From positions 59,965,530-60,029,529 of the forward strand of contig CM055279.1 of assembly GCA_029237695.1 (NCBI GenBank): a stretch of DNA of 64,000 nt, given 5' to 3'. A program made the translations under genes and the position numbers. Below the pieces are notes generated by a model. The model saw only the letters and a program-made list of their open reading frames with translations. It ran no database searches and was not told the origin of the DNA. Within the stretch, counting starts at the first letter, position 1. Every line of letters starts with the position of its first letter. The stretch comes from Conchocele bisecta. Taxonomy: Eukaryota > Mollusca > Bivalvia > Lucinida > Thyasiridae. This document shows, piece by piece, positions 21,477 to 34,000 of this stretch.

Positions 21477-21945
21477 CTGATAAATATAGAATGTATCAGG
21501 CAAGGCTAGGAAACGCATAGGAATTCCTCGGCTTGCCGAGGAATTCCTACGGTTTCCAAGCCGAGCCTGATAAACTTGACATCAAAATACACTACCTGGT
21601 ATTCTATTTATCAGGTAACGTTTTATGCTATAAAATGACCACGGTTGACGTCGTTATCTATGGATAGAACGCGGGCTTGTTTACATTGCGTCATTACACT
21701 GACGTCATTCGTTAATGTTGCGTGACGTCATCCGACCAATGGTACGTCCGTTTTGACTTCGTTGTAACCAGGGTCGGTTGCTCAAAGCTTCTGTTAGCTT
21801 AACAGACTGTTAAATCCTTAGCATTGCTAAGGATTTAACAGTATGTTAAGCTAACAGAGGTTTTGAGCAACCGGGCCCTGGATGTTTGTATCAGGTCAAT
21901 GTCTGATACAACAATATGTTATCAGTTAGTACGTATTATGTCAAT
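21477..21945 (+). repeat. Dispersed repeat K, copy 1 (contains nested fold-back L)
   Basis: Starts CCTGATAAATATAGAATG, then a palindromic segment CGTAGGAATTCCTCGG-type (centre about 21534), CCTGGTATTCTATTTATCAGG, a body rich in GACGTCA-like motifs, and TTTGTATCAGGTCAATG at the far end. It matches 53.27-53.59 kb in reverse order. The two copies diverge strongly in the body. Confidence 0.6.
21772..21878. mobile_element. Nested fold-back L (GGTTGCTCAAA ends)
   Basis: GGTCGGTTGCTCAAAGCTTC ... GAGCAACCGGGCCC with arms of about 50 bp around AGCATTGCTAAGG. It interrupts repeat K between GTTGTAACC and GATGTTTGTATCAGG. The K copy at 53.3 kb has these two flanks nearly adjacent, confirming an insertion of about 107 bp. 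Confidence 0.75.
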
Positions 21946-21954
21946 ACAGGGCAG

Positions 21955-22213
21955 GTTCCCACGAAATAACAATTCGTTCCCTCAATTTAACAATTCGTTC
22001 CCTCGAATTTACACTTCGTTCCCACGATATAACAATTCGTTCCCTCGAGTTAATAATTCGTTCCCATGAAATGACAATTCGTTCCCTCAATTTAACAATT
22101 CGTTCCCTCGAATATTTCGTGGGAACAATTTGTTAAATTGTGGGAACAAATTATTAATTCGTTGGAACGAATTAGAAGAAATATAAGTATACGTCCGCTG
22201 CGGGGTTCCGTAC
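21955..22213. mobile_element. Family J MITE, copy J2 (left end lost)
   Basis: Array of AACAATTCGTTCCCTCAA-type units turning into the complementary strand near 22120, ending TACGTCCGCTGCGGGGTTCCGTA, the family J terminus. The left terminus is absent and the array joins repeat K sequence directly. Confidence 0.7.
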
Positions 22214-22554
22214 ATGTGGGCAACCAGATTAGAAAAAATACCTGATGGTACTTTCCCCATTTTTAGATCCGTATAGTGTTGCATTTATGTATTCCTATTA
22301 TGATCTACTATGTTTGTTCTCTCCCGGACAGCTCATTCAATGATTGAATGGCGAACAGTGTAAGCCCTGGTCTGACGGCTCGGATGCGCTGGCTGATGAG
22401 GGCATATACTGGTCGCATGCGTCGTATGAACCCTTGTCTCCGCCGTTCACCCATTGGCACTTAGCTATCTTGGAATGTAGATAAGGAAAATGACCTATTC
22501 GCGCCATTATCACATCTTGTTTATCAAATTGGGTTTGACGTCAAGTATTATATT
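22214..22554. other. Spacer with a G-type core fragment
   Basis: Mostly unique. The segment about 22336-22412 (GGCGAACAGTGTAAGCCCTGGTCTGAC...TACTGGTCGC) resembles the GATCAGACTG core of family G in a rearranged form. Confidence 0.4.
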
Positions 22555-22798
22555 ATGTGGCTGTGACTGGAGAAATGGGGCTTATGTGATTTGTGATCAA
22601 TATAGCTCCTGATCATATAACACACTCCTGTAGCCTGCTAACGAGCTATATATCTTATTATCAGCATGACGGGTGTTTCATTGATGGCATGGCGAACAGT
22701 CTAGATCCTGATCAGACTATGCGGATGCACAGACTGATCTGAATCTACACTGGTTGCAAAATAAACATAAGCCCCCTTTATCCAGTCGCAGCCGCATA
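22555..22798. mobile_element. Family G MITE, copy G2
   Basis: TATGTGGCTGTGACTGGAG at the left and CCAGTCGCAGCCGCATA at the right are inverted repeats that continue through GGGGCTTATGT. The interior holds the palindromic core GATCCTGATCAGACT/GATCTGAATCTACACTGG. 244 bp, the best-preserved copy in the window. Confidence 0.75.
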
Positions 22799-23125
22799 TA
22801 TAGCTGCAAAACCAGTTAGTGGGTTAGCCAGACCCATGAAAACAGGGTTGTCATTACCACTGGCGGGGGAGGGGGGGGGCAAATTTCAACTATATTTTAT
22901 TGAAAGATATTTTTAAACGAGGTAATGTGACAGTACCTACATACAATGTAACTATTGGGATAGACGGATAGGCGGCAGTATGGACGAAAAGACAAGTGTA
23001 ATCCTAACCTATCAGCATGATGGGGCATAACAAATTAACATAACTACAATAATGTGCAGGTGCTCCCTGTCCAGATTTGGCATTTTCTGCATTTTAAAAG
23101 TATCCGTTTGAAATTGCTACAGTAC
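22799..23125. other. No recognisable feature
   Basis: Unique spacer with a G-rich patch (GGCGGGGGAGGGGGGGGGC) at about 22862-22880. Confidence 0.4.
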
Positions 23126-23371
23126 TGGGGGCCGTTTCACTAAACTTCCTACGACTAAAATGTTCGTAAGTGCAAAATTATGATAGTTTGTAAATTTCAC
23201 ATTAACAATGATTTTTTGTAAACAATTATTGGATTTACATTTATTGAGCATAGGCTGCTTATGCAGCCTATGCTCAATAAATGTAAAGCCATCAATTGAA
23301 ATTTACAGACTATTCTAAATCTGCACTTACGAACATTTTAGTCGTAGGAAGTTTAGTGAAACGGACCCCTG
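23126..23371. mobile_element. Family B fold-back MITE, copy B5
   Basis: Full length: TGGGGGCCGTTTCACTAAAC ... GTTTAGTGAAACGGACCCC, core TATTGAGCATAGGCTGC/TTATGCAGCCTATGCTCAATA (centre about 23255). Non-coding. Confidence 0.85.
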
Positions 23372-24278
23372 TATCCTAACCATGCTAACTGAAGCTGAAT
23401 TGGTCTATGCTGCACGAATGTACAATGACATCATATTCTAGAAATGACGTCAACACATCGCACGATTGATATCCATTGTACAGCCGGATGACTGTTTACT
23501 GTGCAATTTCATTAAAGCTCAATCTAGCAAAGCGTTGGTAACTCTCAGTTTTATGTTATGCAACGACATCTGCGTGCTCTGAGAATCAAAAGTATTCAAG
23601 CGACATAGCAGCTGTTTTCTTTCATGTAATTACAAATTACAAAACTGTCAAATTCTCCGATCTTAAAAACGATACAAGGATTTGTAACAAATTGCTTTAT
23701 GAGTATTTGTCACATGACATTAAACCATTTTCTAATTTATTTATTTTATTTTACGATGTTTTAATATTTCACCGACGAGGAGCAGTTTAACGTCATGGGA
23801 AAAAAAGAGAAATGTTTCCTGTTACCAGGTTACAAAGACAACTCACAGAATTATATTTTCGGAAAATACAGAATTACAAATCTTGTAATGAGATACAAAC
23901 TGATCCAAACATCCAAAGCAGCACAACTCATACAGGAACAAAGTAAACAAGTAAATACGATCATAATTTAGTCAAATGCATATCTAACCTTGCACTGTGT
24001 TTGGAAACAAACCAGTAAGTTGAATATCAGACTTGATTTTTACCACTTCATAAAAATAAGTTACTGCTTTTTTAATATAAAAGGGATTTATATGGATTAT
24101 GGGAAAATATATGGATTGCCAAATTTATTGGAATGTATAGATAATGGACAGCCTGCTATCTGTATTGATCCTGATACGATTGGGTAACCAGTATATAATA
24201 CTATTACATGTATATACTCGGCACTTGTCAAAGGAGATAACAGGTTAATTGGTGCCATAAAAGATTACGATTAAATCA
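23372..24278. other. No recognisable feature
   Basis: About 0.9 kb of unique AT-rich sequence between two family B copies. A short frame at 23990-24187 has no family motif. Confidence 0.4.
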
Positions 24279-24526
24279 CCAGGGGGCCGTTTCACTAAAC
24301 TTCCTACGACTAAAATGTTCGTAAGTGCAAACTTATGATAGTCTGTAAATTTTACATTAACAATGTTTCTTGTAAATAATTGTTGGATTTACATTTATTG
24401 AGCATAGGCTGCATATGCAGCCTATGCTCAATAAATGTAAATCCATCAATTGAAATTTGCAGACGATTCTAAATTTGCGCTTACGAACATTTTAGTCGTA
24501 AGACGTTTAGTGAAACGGCCCCCTGG
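24279..24526. mobile_element. Family B fold-back MITE, copy B6
   Basis: The best-preserved copy. Ends CCAGGGGGCCGTTTCACTAA and TTAGTGAAACGGCCCCCTGG are mirror images, and the core palindrome GCATAGGCTGCATATGCAGCCTATGC is centred near 24416. Confidence 0.85.
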
Positions 24527-24783
24527 TTCACAGTATATGAAATACACAAATTCTTAAATTTTGATTGATTCTGCCAGCATATTGTTTAACATTCATAGGA
24601 TAGCCTGTCCTAATGTTTAATTAATAATACCATTAATATCAAAGTAGATCCTGAACAAATCGGGTAACCGGTATATGTGTTACAATATCAGAATAATAAC
24701 TGCAGTAACAGTGAGACGGTTCAAATGGTCGTCACAATATGTGGAGATATAAGAACTGTAACAGAGAGACGGTTCAAGTTCAT

Positions 24784-25265
24784 AAGGGGGAGATAATCTG
24801 TGACCCGGGGGTCGAATCCAAAATAAAAATACAATTTGCGCATCTTCACCATCATAAGGAAGCTACATACCAAGTTTCAGGTCTGTAGCTATTACGGTTT
24901 AAACGTTTTCGAGTTACACATAAAAATCGGGAAATTCTAAGTAAATAAGGGGGAGATAATCCATGACCGGAGGCTGAATGAAAAATCAAAATTCAATTTG
25001 CGCATCTACACACTATAAGAAAGGCGCACACCAAGTTTCAATTCCCTAGCGATTACAGTTAAAAAGTTTTACTTCTTGCGAGGCAAACTTGAGAAATTCT
25101 AAGCCAAAAAGGGGGAGATAATCTATGACCGGAGGTCAAATCAAAAATAGAAATTAACTTTGCACATCTACACACCATAAGGAAGGCACATACCAAGTTT
25201 CAAGTCCATACATATTACGGTTAATTTCTTTTATTTATTACAAGAAACTTGACGTACTGACGTAT
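24784..25265. repeat. Tandem repeat, ~163-bp unit, 3 copies
   Basis: AAGGGGGAGATAATC(T/C) starts at 24784, 24947 and 25109. Each is followed by TGACC(G)GGGGT/AGG..., CAATTTGCGCATCT and ACCAAGTTTCA. Units are 162-163 bp and visibly diverged. The third is partly degraded at its 3' side. Non-coding. Confidence 0.85.
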
Positions 25266-26349
25266 TATATGGACACTTTACGTCCAAAAGGGTCTGATTT
25301 AAAATTGAAAATATGTACCATGTATTAACTATTACAGATAAGAAATTATACAACTTATAGGGCAAATTTGCAAAGGGACACCTGTGACTAAAACAGTATA
25401 CAATGTACCAATTTGTCTACACAAAGTGGGCATAATAACTGAATATTCATCTAAAGGCACAGGAACAATATGAATAATAAAGTGAAATTATAGTATTTCA
25501 ATTTTCACTATAATTCATATTTCTGAACCAAACTGTTACTTATATTAATGTGTCTAGTCTGGAAAGTGTAGGTGGTGGTATTGTAATATCAAGTAGTCAA
25601 CTAGAGAGTTAATAATGATGTTTCAAAACGTTTGCCTCCTGCTAAAGTAATCGACCCTGAGTCCTATGAATTTAGTCCCCTTTTTCCAATTGTAAAAAGA
25701 AATCAGAAATAATCTTAAATAATCTAGAAATAAATATTGTGAGCAGATTGTTTTTAATACATATACTACTGGTTTAAACGGTGTCTTCCTGATTCTCCCA
25801 CTTTCCTTAAAATGGGGCTGTTTTGAAAGTGGAACCTGGAATTGTGTACAGGTAATATTGTTGTTATAAGCATAGCCTTGGGGGAAATTGGGACTATACT
25901 CTGTATCAACTTTGAATTGTGAATTATGAAGGGAAAACGTGAAATCAGCATAGAAAATAGTTAATTGCATTTATAATCTGCAATTCTTTATTTTCCTTAT
26001 TTTTCTTATTTGTTCATACAATAATTATTGGTATATTCCCTTATATAACGCTAAGTTTTAGAATATTTAATATTTTAATAAGCAAAAACATGTGGACAAC
26101 AGTGAATACATGTAATCATGGCTGATCAGGGTCTGCACCATTCAGTTCAATCCACACACTGTGTCACTGTGCAGTCAGTATAGTGTCATTGTTTCAGTGA
26201 ACGGTGCCGGATACCATATCATAATTATATTCAGATGTGTAGTAGGTGTGATGCTGTGTCGGCCTACTCCAGTGTCGTCAGCTCACCCGTCTGTAGACGC
26301 ATCTTCAACTAGCCAAGCCGCTGATCAATGAGACGGTATCGTCTCCGTT
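25266..26349. other. No recognisable gene
   Basis: About 1.1 kb of spacer. A minus-strand frame at 25623-25970 has no motif. A segment of about 40 bp at 25767-25810 (AAACGGTGTCTTCCTGATTCTCCCAC) is related in inverted form to 37259-37300. A GGCTGATCAGGGTCTGCACC core fragment lies near 26120. Confidence 0.4.
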
Positions 26350-27371
26350 TCAGAGGGCGGGCACCACCTGTCTGGAACTGCAGAATCTTGATGCTGCTTC
26401 AATTTGTTTCAATATCTCGATTATAGCAAACATGTTCGGATGTGCGTGTCTAACCGCCTTTTTCAATTTTCTGTGCCAGCCTTCAAGGTGATTTGTCGTC
26501 CTTGGTCCCTCTGTGGCGAAGTGGTTCAAACGTCTTTGTCGTCTCGGTCGACCCACTGCTCGGTGACGTAGTCCTGGAAGTTGGAGACGTTAGCCGGAAC
26601 ATCGTCGACTTCCATATCTTCCAGCGCGGCGAGCCATATGTCTTCTACTTCGTTCTCAGGAACCAGGGTCAGAACGGACGCTCGTCTCACCAGCCGGTGT
26701 ACGCGGTCGTTCTCTGTGTACACGGTACTCAATCCTAGTGCCTGCATCTTACGCCATATACACTGGGTGTAGTGAAAGAAACATGCCTTCACATTGGAGT
26801 CCGGGAAAACACGCAGAGCCGCATTGCGTGACACCAGCTCGTGATCCAGAAATACACGTTCAGGGTTTAGTTGTAGGCCTTAATGTTCACATTTCTGCTG
26901 TAGGTGACTGAAGAATGTCTCATAAACGTTGGTTGATTTTCCCGGTAGGAATGCGAATACTAACGGATACATTGCTCCATCTATGAATCCATCCGTCATC
27001 ACATTTCTGACGTCGACGTCTGTGTAGTACGCGGGATGGCTATGGTTTACCGTTGTCTTGGCGAGGATGTTGTCAATAGCCGTAGCTTTGGCTGTGCACC
27101 TTGGTGCAGAGCAGGTCCAGTAGATACGATCTTGTCGACGATTCTTAACCTGAAATAAAGCATATAATTTATGTAAAAATGATATTATGACTAACGTGTT
27201 TTCCCTGTAAAAACAACAATTCGGAGTTTTCGCGGTGCAGACCATCTGATGCAGAAGAACATATGCTTCCTGATTGATAATGGATAATTATAATTTGCTA
27301 TTGTCTGCCTGTGCATCGGTCCATTCCACATATCATTGACATTTTTTACATTACAACCATTAACAGCTGTA

Positions 27372-27410
<39 letters not shown>

Positions 27411-27517
27411 GAGAGAGACTTTGATATACATACCACAAACCTGTAGCCTCCAGTGACAAGACTCTGCCCACCATGCTTCTTAAGTACAAACTGTATATCT
27501 ACTTGCGCATTAGCCAT
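26350..27517 (-). pseudogene. FLYWCH/MULE-type transposase pseudogene with one intron
   Basis: Exon 1 (27517-27434) starts MANAQVDIQF and ends GGYRFV. The intron 27433-27150 begins GTATGT and ends TTTCAG. Exon 2 runs from 27149. Joined across the intron, the start resembles a FLYWCH zinc finger: YWTC, a second Cys seven codons later... and H-S-H (residues around 39-66). Further on, PLVFAFLPGKS, FHYTQCIWRKMQ and TTNHLEGWHRKL match the MULE transposase pattern. Damage: an in-frame TAA at 26880-26882, a frame change near 26535-26560, and the stretch of the DDE domain upstream of PLVFAF is too short, consistent with a deletion that removed the first catalytic Asp region. It would be inactive. The host element ends were not located. 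Confidence 0.75.
27376..27418. repeat. GA microsatellite inside the MULE intron
   Basis: A GA run of about 30 bases (27376-27406) followed by TTTAGAGAGAGAC. It lies within the predicted intron of the transposase pseudogene. Confidence 0.85.
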
Positions 27518-28679
27518 GATAGACTAAACAAACTGATCGAAATGTTGAAGATAGTGCTGCAAAAAGTACTTAGTATACATGTACATGTTTTTGATGTCAT
27601 GTAAGCACCTAATTAAACAAGATTATTGATAATGACGTTTCTAAGCATGAATTAGTATTAAGGAACTTCAGCTCAAACAAATTAAACATCAGAGAAATTA
27701 ATTGCCTGTTACATTTGTAATATACTAACTCAATAAGCACTACAAACTTCTAAGTTCTAAGAAAAATAATTATTATACATGTACACACTTTTATTATAAT
27801 TACTCAATTATCAGATTCATCAGGTGATGATACATACCAATTAGGCACCTAATTAAACAAGATCAATGCCATATTGAAAGGAGGGATTAATTCATCACAA
27901 ACTTATAAACATCATATATCTTAAATTGTCCGGTAATCTATCATCAGCGCAAACTTGATACAGACTATAGCACCGTAGTCTCGCCAAACTGACCAATACT
28001 TTGGAAATGAAAAGTGGGAGAACCTGGCCAACCGGACAGTGTGATTTATTTCGTTGACCGGAACAGTCGCATTATATTGCTCTGATAGCAATCGATCGCA
28101 AAACATCAAATCTTGTGAGTACTTCAATATATCACTTATTTACCAGCTAGTAACGACACCTTAGCAGCAACAATCAAGTAAGTGTATTAATTTATTATTT
28201 CTGGCTCTGCTCTGTATAGTGATCTGTGTAGATTAAATTGAATAAACACGGGATTTATCGTGGTTCTGCATAGCATAGGGTCTCTTTTCTCAGCACTAAA
28301 TACTACTAATAATAGCCATCTACACTGAATACAAAGCACAGCTTACCACAGCTTACCACGGCAATACAGGTAAGGTGGTCCCTATTGTTGTACTTGGCGC
28401 GCACGCGTAAGTATAACTCAACACATACGTTGCCACTGTGAGGTTATATTGTGAGTATATTTATTCTTCTCAGTGGATTCTTTGTACGTAGGGATCCATT
28501 ATTATTTATTATTTAATTTAATTTGATTAGTAGAATTTAATTTAAATTATCTTAATTCAATTCATTTTTCCAATAATAATCAGAACTAAATATATACTTA
28601 AATATATACTTATATATACTTGTTTATATAAAATTATAATATTACTGGAATAGTCAATATAACTTGCATCACAGTAGCA
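27518..28679. other. Spacer, possibly part of the LINE 5' region
   Basis: AT-rich. A phrase TAGGCACCTAATTAAACAAGAT appears near 27841 and in a similar form near 27605, a weak local duplication. A minus-strand frame at 27921-28127 has no recognisable motif. I cannot locate the 5' end of the LINE, which may lie anywhere from here to 28.9 kb. Confidence 0.35.
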
Positions 28680-28895
28680 CATTGCTATCTATAGTCTAGG
28701 GGCCAACGTACGAAAATCAATCAAAACTGTTATTATTTGTTAGTACTTCTTGTATAAATAGACAACATAGACAGTATATAGACAGATATATAGCAGAAAT
28801 TACACTTTAGAAGCATATACTATATATAGTCAATGGCGCCAACGTACAGAAAACAATAAAACTGTGAAATTACTTACTATTACTTATTATCAACA
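28680..28895 (+). promoter_or_regulatory. Two-copy repeat upstream of LINE ORF1 (putative 5' UTR monomers)
   Basis: TAGTCTAGGGGCCAACGTACG...AATCAAAACTGT (about 28694) recurs as TAGTCAATGGCGCCAACGTACAG...AATAAAACTGT (about 28828), roughly 135 bp apart. Short monomers directly upstream of ORF1 are known as internal promoters in several LINE groups. That role is inferred here. Confidence 0.45.
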
Positions 28896-28930
28896 CACCT
28901 AATACGAAAAAGAGAAATAGGGAACAGGAC

Positions 28931-30991
28931 ATGTCAGACTCACTATCGCCTAGTAGTAAATCACCAGAGGCCAAGCAACCACATACATGTACCACACAGA
29001 CCACCCCACCATCACGTCAATCAACTGTGGAGCCAGTCACACACACAATACCTGACAAACAGACACACAACAACACACAAACTGACACAATCCGCTTCAA
29101 AATCATTGGGTCCAGGCGAGCTGCAATAAGATTACCGCATTTCGTCTTGGCCCTGATGTCATTCCTGGGTAATAGACTAAACCAGTCAAATATTCGGTGT
29201 ACACTCGACAGCGTACCGGACATCATTAGAGTCACTCTACCAAAACAGTGGATTGGTAGAGCAAAATCATTCACGGCACCCCCAAGTATGTCAAACGTTG
29301 AATTCAAGTTAGTTAATAAACCAATGCCCAGGAAAACTCAGTCCAACACGCACCAACAACAACAACAAATTGTCACGGTGGGCATAGCTGAGCACCCTGA
29401 CTTCGCCCGCTTGAGCAAGGAAGACATCATGCTAGCATTAGACGCCAAAAAGAACAGCATCACCGACGCACACCACGTAGGTAAATCTAAAACCGCATTG
29501 CTTGTTAAATTCAACATACATCTACCATACCAAATAACACCAGCTTCGTACATCAACAACGGTAACCCAATCGATATTGGCATAACAATTTTAGTTTAAA
29601 CATAGTTTATTGCATATAAATACAATAGGCTCGGGCATAACAATTCAACGACCAATTCGCTGCAATAAATGCCAGCAGTTTGGTCACCGACAAGACGCTT
29701 GCAGAAACAATTTTGTCAACTGCCCAATTTGTGGGTATGCACACTTCTATATGGATTGCACATCTAAATACACGAGGGACAACGATTTCTGCAACAATTG
29801 CTTTGTAGCAGAATTACAGGCTTGTGGCCATCGAGCCAGTGATCCATACTGCCCGATATTTCTTAAATACAAGACGCACATTAATCACAAAAATCAAACA
29901 AGACAACTAACGCGTGACGCACTCAAGGAACAACTGCAAACACACACTTCGACCAATACCACACATGTTCATGCCACCACTAATCTACCTATACAACAAC
30001 AAAACAGTCAGTATTCAACTATCCCAGCCACACCACAATACAATAAACGCAAACGGGCATCTGAATCACCATCCATGGATACACACGCCAAACGAGATAC
30101 TGGAATACAGCAGTATGTCACAACAAATCAACTTTTGGATCTAATAGCGGTGATAGAAACAACATTAGAATCTCATTTAGGAATTAAAATGCAAGGAATA
30201 ATAGGTCACATAGCAGAGTCCCATCTACAAAATAGGTCAGTTCATTCACACACCCGAAGTTACTGCCGCTATTATTCAACACGTAAACACGACACCCAGA
30301 CAAAACCCTACATCACCCCCACCCACTAAACAAAGAAGAAATAACAATACTGAACCCCTGCATCCATCAATAGCTACGAGTAATCGCAAACATGCTGGAC
30401 TAATAACGGAAATAGACACAACAATAATAGAACTGGCGGCGGAACTCGGCATAACAACTGAAATGGAACCCGAAATGTCACATAGCATCAGCATGGACTG
30501 CGCAAAAATTCCTTCCTGCCCAGTCGTAAACAATAGCCCCAACAAATCCGCCCCAGTGTCATCACCTCTATGCTTATCAAATATATCACAAAATAGTTCC
30601 AGCGACAACATTAACACATACAACATAGCAGAAGGTCATAGAAATGTTACGAAACAACACACAGAGGCAGCAACCAACAACATTAAAACATCCACCCCAA
30701 ATGCCAGTCCAATGGGTGGGGGAAACAAATAAGTGCGCTAAATCTAATAAGAACAAAACACACAATATGCCCCTTGCACAAAAACAATTAAAAACTTTTA
30801 ACAGGAATGGAACATTTGGTAGTCGTCAAGCTAAAAAACCTAAACGTAAAGTCCAATGTAAGCAAGGTCCCAATGTTCTAGCGCCTCCAGTACAGCTGAG
30901 ACGCAATGAACCTGAAACAGCCTCCCAGCCAGAACCTCTGAATAGTAAAAATGGCGCTCTTCTGCAAAAACGCAGAATATGTTCGCAATAA
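28931..30991 (+). pseudogene. LINE ORF1 (gag-like, zinc knuckles), frameshifted
   Basis: The first frame opens at ATG 28931 with a Ser/Pro/Thr/Gln-rich leader, then a region about 29.09-29.59 kb that looks like an RRM-like or gag core (FKIIGSRRAAIRLP, ALLVKFNIHLPY). It stops at 29599. The next frame (29610-30329) carries three Cys/His clusters: CNKC..GH...C (residues 18-31), CPIC..H...C (38-50) and CNNC...GH...C (61-81). These are nucleic-acid-binding knuckles typical of ORF1 in RNase H-bearing LINEs. Frame changes occur near 29.59, 30.24 and 30.65-30.73 kb. A Lys/Arg-rich tail ends at 30991. ORF2 starts 30 bp later. Inactive in this copy. Confidence 0.75.
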
Positions 30992-31020
30992 TACATAACA
31001 TTAATACAACATAAACATAT

Positions 31021-34000
31021 ATGGGTAGAAATAATAATAGTAATAATCACCCCCTGACAGTCCTTCAATGGAACTGTCGGGGATTTCTACGGACAAAGGG
31101 AGAGCTAATAAATGCTATAGAAACTAACATATTGTCACCCGATGTAATATACCTTCAGGAAATGCCAAAACCATCAACTCTAACAGGATACAACTTAATA
31201 GCGCACTCCACAAATCCATTCCATGGTAGTGGAGTAGGCATATATGCTAAAAATGGAGTTTCTTGTACAAAATTAAAAACGAATCATCTGAAGGAAACAG
31301 AAAATATTCTTTATTCTGCAATTAAAATATTAGGTAACAAAGGTAATATAGACATACTAAATGTATACATCGGTCCCGGTGGCAGTACAAACGCTACTAA
31401 ACTACACAATCTATATAACATTACCAAACAGATAAGTAATAAATCTCTGATATTGCATTATCTCGTGCATTATCTCGCCAAAACTAACAAAACTGGTGAT
31501 GAAATAATAAACTTTTTAGACAATACAGATTACGTATTATTAAATGATGGGGCCGTAACCTCGATACGTCTCATATCCCACATAGTAAAGGTATAGGAAC
31601 AACACCAGACATCACATTAGCTACACCAGCTCTAGCTTCTTCGTCCTCCTGGTTCGTACACGATTCTACACTAGGAAGTGATCACTATCCAATAATTACT
31701 AAAGTTTTGACCCAATACCATAAGAGTACTCCCGCAACAATTCCTAAATGGAAGTTAGGTCAGGCTGACTGGGAGCGTTTCCATCACTTATGTTCAACTA
31801 AGTTACACATAGAGAAAAAATTAAACTGCAATGAATATCATAATGAATTTGTGAGCACTCTCTACGAAATCAGTAAGGAATGCATACCACAGACAAGTGG
31901 CAAAGCACACAATCGCCCAACCAATCCCTGGTGGACTCCGGCCTGCTCGGATGCCATTAAAAACAGGGAGAACTGTCTGCGTAGATGGAAACAGGCATAT
32001 AAATACCATAAAACCCTGAAAGAAAAAAGGCGGGACGAGTATCGGGAGGCCAAATCCCTCGCGTCCACCATATTAAATGAGGCAAAACAAATCGGTTGGG
32101 AGAAATTTATTTCGGAACTTAATAACGAAAAAACTAGTAAAGAAATTTGGGATCAATTCAATAGAATCAGAGGTAAACGTACACCACCACTACCACCAAT
32201 TTTACGTAACAACAACCTAGTTTACGATGAAAAACAAAAGGCAGAGGTGCTCACAGACCATTATAAAACTATTTCAAGTAACGACAACCTTACACCAGAA
32301 TTTAGACAAGTTAAAGAACAAAGAGATCCAATTATCCAATCTAAGATAGATACACAAACAATAATTCCTGAATTAAATGAAGGAACCTGCCTCAATAGAC
32401 GTTTCATCATGTCAGAACTAAAAGCTGCCCTTAAAAGTAAAAAGAATACAGCACCAGGAGCAGATAAAATACACTATACAATTTTAAGGCATCTCCCTAT
32501 TGAATCTATGGAACAATTGCTTCTGGCTATAAATAAATCCTGGGAAAACGGTACCCTACCTGACTCCTGGAAAGAAGCTACCATCATCCCTATATTAAAA
32601 CCTAAAAAGGATACAACGTATGCATCATCATACAGACCAATATCGTTAACACCAACAATTTGCAAAGTGATGGAAACGATGGTAGCGAATAGGTTAAAGC
32701 ACTATATAGAATCAAAACAAAAAATAAGCCCGACTCAATCAGGATTCAGAAATCAAAGATCTACCTTAGATCAACTAGCACGACTGGAAACCGTAATTAA
32801 AACAGCTATGATGGAAAAGAAAACGGTCGTTGATGTCTTCTTAGACCTAGAGAAAGCCTTTCACCTAATGTGGACAAAAGGAACAATAGAGCAACTCATA
32901 GAGAAGGGCATAAATAACAGAATGGTGTTATGGCTTGACAAATTTCTTACGGGCAGGAAAATTAGAGTCAGAATAGGAACAGAGCACTCCGAATTCCAAA
33001 ACATAGATAATGGTTGCCCCCAGGGCAGCGTCGTTAGTCCAATATTATTCAACATCATGATTGACACACTGCATACTGAACTTAACAATGCTAATAAGAA
33101 TACACGTAAAACAGAAGACCTATCACAATTTGCTGATGACAGCGCGATCTGGAATGCACATGCGAATCTAGATGTAGCCCTCGGAGTTGTACAGACATCA
33201 CTAGATAAAATTACAATATGGCAAAATAAATGGGGGTTTAAAATCTCCCCACTTAAAACTGAGGCAGTCATATTTCATAACGGAGGGACATTGTGCTATA
33301 AAGATGCGGAGCAGCGGTATACCTATAAAAGAGAACAGTACTATAGAATAAAAAATCTAGTGGTGAACAACCAATCAATCCCTTACAAGAAATGTGCAAA
33401 ATTTCTAGGTATGATATTAGACGAAAGATTAACCTGGGGTCCTCATGTAACAGACCTAGTCCAACGGTGTAGGAAGGACCTTAATATAATGAAACTTATA
33501 TCAGGTACATCATATGGAGCAGACAAACCGTCTCTCCTACGATTCTATAAAGCATTAATACTATCTAAAATGGACTACGGCTGTATGTTATACAAAGACG
33601 CAGCGGCCAGTTATCTAAATAAACTAGAAATAATTCAAAGAGCAGCATTAAAAGTAGCAACGGGTGCCTATCAATCAACTAGAGCCGCAGCAATAGAAGT
33701 AGAAACAGTTGTACAACCACTGGATCTGCGACGTGAATGTAATTTACTAAAATACTGGGCTCGCACCTAGCCACATGGTGCTAACCTACCACTTAACGAA
33801 CTAATACAACCCAAACGTACATATAAATACAACATGTTAAGAATTAAAAGAGGTCCTAGTAAACCGAATAAAAAGTATCAATCTAACAATAATAAAATGA
33901 AAACATGTTATGCAATGAACGCTATAAGCCTAAAAGAAGAATATGGACTAAATGACTGTAAAATACAACCATTCTTCACATGCATACCTTATTACCCATT

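Noticed and set aside
29017..29583. Minus-strand frames of 96 and 81 residues opposite LINE ORF1
   Set aside because: These are shadows of the plus-strand coding bias of ORF1.
32861..33271. 136-residue minus-strand frame
   Set aside because: It lies opposite the reverse-transcriptase core and has no motif; a shadow frame.
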